Shown: piece after piece, positions 8,475 to 13,315 of the stretch | Layout of the letters: every line of letters starts with the position of its first letter | How positions within the stretch are numbered: position 1 is the first letter of the stretch | Assembly (NCBI GenBank): GCA_001311545.1 | Contig: BBBL01000011.1 | Location: 1 to 13,315, forward strand | Length of the DNA stretch: 13,315 bases | Direction of reading: 5' to 3' | Source: Thermus kawarayensis JCM 12314 | Lineage (GTDB): Bacteria; Deinococcota; Deinococci; Deinococcales; Thermaceae | Position numbers and translations under genes: made by a program | Notes under the pieces: model-generated | Seen by the model: only the letters and a program-made list of their open reading frames with translations | What the model was told of the DNA's origin: nothing | The model's database searches: none

Positions 8475-9340
8475 TCAGCGGATCTCTGCCCCGCCCCAGC
8501 GCTCTAAAAGCCTCAGGGCCTCCACGTGGTCGGCATCCGGGCCCAGCTCCCGCTTGGCCATCTCGTAGACCTCCCGCGTGAGGCGGAGGAGGGGGCTTGG
8601 GGCTTTCTCCCCGTCCAGAACCCCCATGGCGATGCCAGGTCCTTCACCAGAAGCCCCAGGGCGAAGGTCTTGGGGAAGGCCCGGGTGAGGACTTTGGGGG
8701 ATGAGGTTCTCCGTGGCGTTGGAGCGGCCCGAGGAGGCGTTGATGACCTCGAGGGCCTTCTCCGCCGAAACCCCCTGCTTCACCAGGGCCAAAAGCCCCT
8801 CCCCCGCCGCCCAAAGGTTCACGGCGAGGAGGGCGTTGTTGACGGCCTTCACCGCGTGCCCCGCCCCCACGGGGCCCACGTGGACCACCTTCTTGGCGTA
8901 GGCCAGGTAGGGCTTCACCCGCTCCACCGCCTCCTCGGGCCCCCCCAGCATCACCGTGAGGGTGCCCGCCTCGGCCCCCGAGGTGCCCCCCGAGACGGGG
9001 GCGTCCAGGTAGGTGACGCCCTTCTCCCTTAGGCGTTCGGCGAGCCTCCGGCTCGCCTCCGGCTCCCCGCTCGTGGCGTCCACCCAGTAGGTGCCCTCTA
9101 GGAGGTAGGGGAAGAGGGCCTCGGCCACCTCGTAGACCTCCCGGGTGGTGGGGAGGCAGGTGAAGATCACCCGGGCTCGGCCGCCCGCTCCAGGGGCACG
9201 GCCTCGGAGCCGAAGGCCTCCTGGTGCCTTAGAGCCTTGGCAAAGGTCCGGTTCCAGACCAGGGTGGGAAACCGCCGCGCCAGGTGCCCCGCCATGGGGT
9301 AGCCCATGGCCCCAAGACCGAGGAAGGCCACCTTTTCCAT
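8475..9340 (-). CDS. mmsB: 3-hydroxyisobutyrate dehydrogenase family protein (three frameshifts)
   Basis: NAD(P)-dependent beta-hydroxyacid dehydrogenase; in valine breakdown it oxidises 3-hydroxyisobutyrate to methylmalonate semialdehyde. Seen: dinucleotide motif GLGAMGYPMAGHLA at residues 7-20, substrate loop DAPVSGGTSGAEAG, and the catalytic lysine in GAGHAVKAVNN. Repaired length is 289 residues, as in the T. thermophilus homologue of known structure. One base is missing at 9173-9176, cutting the N-terminal dinucleotide domain from the rest; two are missing at 8691-8693 and one at 8635-8636, which cancel each other, so about 19 residues in between read as nonsense although the frame stays open. 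The ATG lies 9 bases after the DUF3054 stop. Other beta-hydroxyacid dehydrogenases share these motifs; valine catabolism is supported by the neighbouring branched-chain complex. Confidence 0.9.
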
Positions 9341-9349
9341 GTTCCCTTT

Positions 9350-9704
9350 TTACCAGAGACGAAGGGCTTTGGCGAGGCCCCGAAGGAGAAGGAAGAAGAG
9401 GAGGCTAAAACCCATGGCCACGGCCAAGAAGACGAAAAACCCCACCCCGAAACCCCCCCCAAAGACCATCTGCCGAAGCCATAGCCCCGCGGGGAAGGCC
9501 AAGGCCCAGGTGAGGAGGAGGTTTTGCCAGGTGGGGCGGCGGTAGGTGCCGAGGAAGGGGCTTAGGAGCACCCAGACGAAGAGGACAGGAAGGACATTCC
9601 GGCAAGCCCCGCGAAGCTTAGGGGCTGGCCGTGGGAAAGGAGCCCCACCCCGGCGAAGAGGAGGAGGGCGAGGAGGTCCAGGAGGAAAAGGGCCGTCTTT
9701 CGGC

Positions 9705-9708
<4 letters not shown>
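9350..9708 (-). CDS. DUF3054-family small membrane protein (frameshifted)
   Basis: A 119-residue protein after repair, with about four hydrophobic segments: [22 protein letters not shown] at the N-terminus (first charged residues MSRK), [35 protein letters not shown] and [19 protein letters not shown] before the C-terminal ALRLW. The [10 protein letters not shown]...LLSHG start and PFLGTYRR motif fit DUF3054, a family of unknown function; this is recalled, not searched. One base is missing around 9597-9603, between SFAGLA and NVLPVLF. Its ATG overlaps the lipA stop (ATGA), and GGAGG lies upstream within lipA, so the two are translationally coupled. Function unknown; nothing in it suggests lipoate chemistry. 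Confidence 0.72.
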
Positions 9709-11320
<1,612 letters not shown>

Positions 11321-11323
11321 CTA

Positions 11324-11361
11324 AGCATACAAGAGCCCGGTGGGCTACGGGGTGAGCCCGG
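11324..11361 (-). promoter_or_regulatory. Probable lipB promoter region with a direct repeat
   Basis: The 55-base gap between the dehydrogenase stop and lipB holds a -10-like TATGCT (11329-11324 on minus) six bases before the GTG start, without a convincing -35. Upstream, GAGCCCGG (plus strand) occurs at 11333-11340 and 11354-11361, 21 bases apart, i.e. two helical turns, with TGGGCT between, so alternative hairpins are also possible. The promoter is plausible; a protein-binding role for the repeats is speculation. Confidence 0.35.
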
Positions 11362-11372
11362 GAAGCCTCTCC

Positions 11373-12201
11373 CTAGGCTCCGAGGAAGCGGGCGATGAGC
11401 CGGTCCCGCAAGGAGGTGGGGAGAAGCCGCAAAAGAAGGGTCTCCCGGGCCCGGGCGGGGTGCGCCACCAGGTAGCGGGCCTTGGGGCTTGGGCTCTCCA
11501 GGGCCCTGAGGACCGCCTCCGCCACCCTCTCCGGGGGAAGACCCCTTTGGGCGTTGCGCTCGGCGAGCCCCGGGCCACCTCCAAATAGCGGCCGTAGACC
11601 CCCTCGGTCCCGGGGGGCGGGGGCTCGAGGTAGCCCTCCGCCCGCCTCAAGGAGCGCTCCCAGATGGGGGTGGCCACGGAGCCGGGCTCCACGAGGACCA
11701 CCCTGACCCCGAAGGGGAGGAGCTCCACCCGGAGGGCGTCCGCCAGGGCCTCGAGGGCGAACTTGCTGGCGGCGTAAGGCCCCATGAGGGGCAGGGCCAC
11801 GAGGCCGGAGACCGAGCCCATGAGGACCACCCGGCCCCGGGAGGCCCTAAGGAGGGGGAGGAGGGCCTTTACCGTGGCGAAGGCCCCGAGGACGTTCACC
11901 TCCAAGGCCTCCCGGAAGGCGGAGACCGGCACCAGCTCCAAAGGCCCCGCCACGGCGAGGCCGGCGTTGGCCACGAGGCCATAAAGCCCCCTTCCCCCTC
12001 CAGCCGCCCCCTGGCCCGGAGGAGGTCCTCCTCCCGGGTCACGTCCAAAAGAAGGGGCTCCACCCCTTCTTGGCGGAGGCGCATCGCATCCTCCTCCCGG
12101 CGCACGCCCCCGTAGACCCGGAAACCCTTGGCCGCAAGAAGCCGGGCCGTGGCCAGGCCGATGCCGCTCCCCGCCCCCGTGACCAGGACCGCCCTTCCCA
12201 T
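11373..12201 (-). CDS. Short-chain dehydrogenase/reductase (two frameshifts)
   Basis: Classical SDR oxidoreductase, 276 residues after repair. Seen: cofactor motif TGAGSGIG at residues 8-15, LDVTRE (strand 4 Asp), the VANAG motif, catalytic serine in MGSVSGL and YxxxK in PYAASKFALEAL, then VEPGSVATPIWE. RR after strand 2 (GVRREED) hints at NADP preference. The C-terminal part beyond about 185 is typical of SDRs acting on lipid-like or ketone substrates, but substrate cannot be read from sequence. ATG at 12201 gives the standard MGRAVLVTG start; a GTG at 12240 would add 13 residues. One G is missing at 11987-11991 and one at 11568-11571. It ends 55 bases before lipB and could be cotranscribed with it. 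Confidence 0.88.
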
Positions 12202-12211
12202 TTGGACCCAG

Positions 12212-12241
12212 TTTACCTCCCTCCCCCAGGGGTGGTACAAT
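12212..12241 (+). promoter_or_regulatory. Promoter of the FMN-dependent hydroxy-acid gene, overlapping a possible divergent one
   Basis: TTTACC (12212-12217) and TACAAT (12236-12241) are 18 bases apart on the plus strand; transcription would begin near 12248 and the Shine-Dalgarno GGGGAGGTG (12257-12265) precedes the ATG at 12269. On the minus strand, TAAACT (12215-12210) lies eight bases before the dehydrogenase ATG, with a poor TTGTAC -35 19 bases upstream. If both are real, the two genes share overlapping divergent promoters. Confidence 0.5.
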
Positions 12242-12268
12242 CCCGGCCAAACCCTTGGGGAGGTGCGG

Positions 12269-13315
12269 ATGATCGGACGAAGGGTGCAGCAGCGGATCTA
12301 CCTGGAAGGCCTCATGGGCAGGCGCCCTCCCCTCCCCGTGCGCCCGGACGCCCTCGAGGCGGAAGCCCAAAAGCGCATGTCCCCGGAGGCCTTCGCCTAC
12401 GTGGCGGGCGGGGCTGGCCTGGAGTGGACCATGGAGGGCCAACCGGGAGGCCTTCCGCCGCCTCCGCCTCCTCCCCCGGATGCTCCGGGGGGCCAAGCCG
12501 CCTGGCCTCCGGGTAGAGCTCCTGGGAAGGGCCTGGGCCGCTCCCCTCTTCCTCTGCCCCATCGGGGTTTTGGAGCTCGCCCACCCCGAGGCCGAGCTCG
12601 CCGCCGTAAGGGCCGCCGCCAAGAGGGGCCTCCCCTTCATGGTTTCCAACCAGGCCTCCTACCCCCTGGAGCAGGTGGTGGAGGCGGCCCGGAAAGCGAA
12701 CCCGGAGGCTCTGGTCTTCTTCCAGCTCTACCACTCCACGGACCCAATGTGGTGGAAAGCTTCCTCCGCCGGGCGGAAAAGGCGGGGTGCGCCGGGGTAG
12801 TGCTCACCGTGGACACGGTCCAGCTGGGATGGCGCCCCCGGGACCTGGAACTCGGCCACCTTCCTTTTTTTGAAGGGGCAGGGCCTCGCCGTCTACCTCA
12901 CGGACCCCGCCTTCCTCAAGGCCCTGGAGGAGCCCATAGAAGGCGCCGCCCTTAGGCCCAGGCCTACGCGGGTCCTCCTCCAGAACCTCCTCGCCCTGAG
13001 GCAAGCGGGAAGGCGCTTTGGATTGGGCCTTTCCCAGATGCAGAAGGCGGTGCGCCGTTTCGTGGCCACCTACTCTTATCCGGAACTCTCCTGGGAGGAG
13101 GTGCGGCGGGTGCGGGAAAGCACCGCCTTGCCCCTCCTCCTCAAGGGGCTCCTCCACCCGGAGGATGCCGCCCGGGCCGTGGAGCTCGGCGTGGACGGGG
13201 TCTACGTTTCCAACCACGGGGGAAGGCAGGTGGACGGAAGCCTGGCCGCCCTGCATGCGCTTCCCCACGTGGTCCGGGCGGTGGAGGACAGGGTGCCCGT
13301 CCTCATGGACAGCGG
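12269..13315 (+). CDS. FMN-dependent alpha-hydroxy-acid oxidase/dehydrogenase (3' end outside window; three frameshifts)
   Basis: Member of the glycolate oxidase / lactate 2-monooxygenase family, a TIM-barrel flavoenzyme that oxidises an L-2-hydroxy acid such as lactate. Seen in order: FAYVAGGAG with the substrate Tyr, NREAFRRLRLLPRML, APLFLCPIGV, MVSNQASYPLE, FQLYHSTDP, LTVDTVQLGWRPRDL, LLLKGLLHPEDA with the catalytic-site Lys, and VSNHGGRQVDG with the catalytic His; it breaks off at VLMDSG, where the phosphate-binding loop begins. Frame breaks: one extra G at 12436-12438, one C missing at 12743-12745, one extra T in the run at 12865-12871. From 12872 to the end the frame is open. The GWRPRDL segment resembles lactate 2-monooxygenase-like members. 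Substrate is undetermined; a role with 2-hydroxy acids from branched-chain 2-oxo acids is only a guess. Confidence 0.9.

Overview
The window comes from a bacterium of the genus Thermus or a very close relative. It has very high GC with G/C-rich third codon positions, gene-on-gene packing with ATGA/GTGA overlaps, and reconstructed proteins that match from memory, almost residue for residue, the Thermus thermophilus branched-chain 2-oxoacid dehydrogenase, 3-hydroxyisobutyrate dehydrogenase and LipA. No RNA gene, insertion sequence, CRISPR array or origin is visible.

Almost every gene is split by one-base indels, mostly a missing G or C in a short homopolymer. I count about 28 sites in 13.3 kb, hitting every gene except lipB and the methyltransferase part of one gene. 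Repairing them restores full-length proteins of the family's normal length. I therefore treat them as errors of the sequence, not pseudogenes. Coordinates below span whole reconstructed genes and each entry names its frame breaks.

Layout. 1-256 (-): 5' part of rlmH. 257-394: divergent promoter region. 395-5677 (+): one tight operon encoding E1alpha, E1beta, a small HicB-like and HicA-like pair, E2 and E3 of a branched-chain 2-oxoacid dehydrogenase complex. 5674-8299 (-): an XRE-cupin regulator reading in frame into a methyltransferase-like domain, then a short leader, azlC and azlD (branched-chain amino acid exporter); azlD and lpd converge with overlapping stop codons. 8475-11317 (-): lipB, lipA, a DUF3054 membrane protein and 3-hydroxyisobutyrate dehydrogenase in one overlapping operon. 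11373-12201 (-): a short-chain dehydrogenase. 12269-end (+): an FMN-dependent alpha-hydroxy-acid oxidase/dehydrogenase cut off by the window end.

How it fits together: the E1-E2-E3 complex oxidises branched-chain 2-oxo acids, LipB and LipA make the lipoyl group E2 needs, 3-hydroxyisobutyrate dehydrogenase acts further down valine breakdown, and AzlCD with its probable regulator exports excess branched-chain amino acids. The least explained parts are the HicBA-like pair inside the dehydrogenase operon and the XRE-cupin-methyltransferase protein. Both are good candidates for follow-up, but I cannot show from sequence alone that either is a new system.
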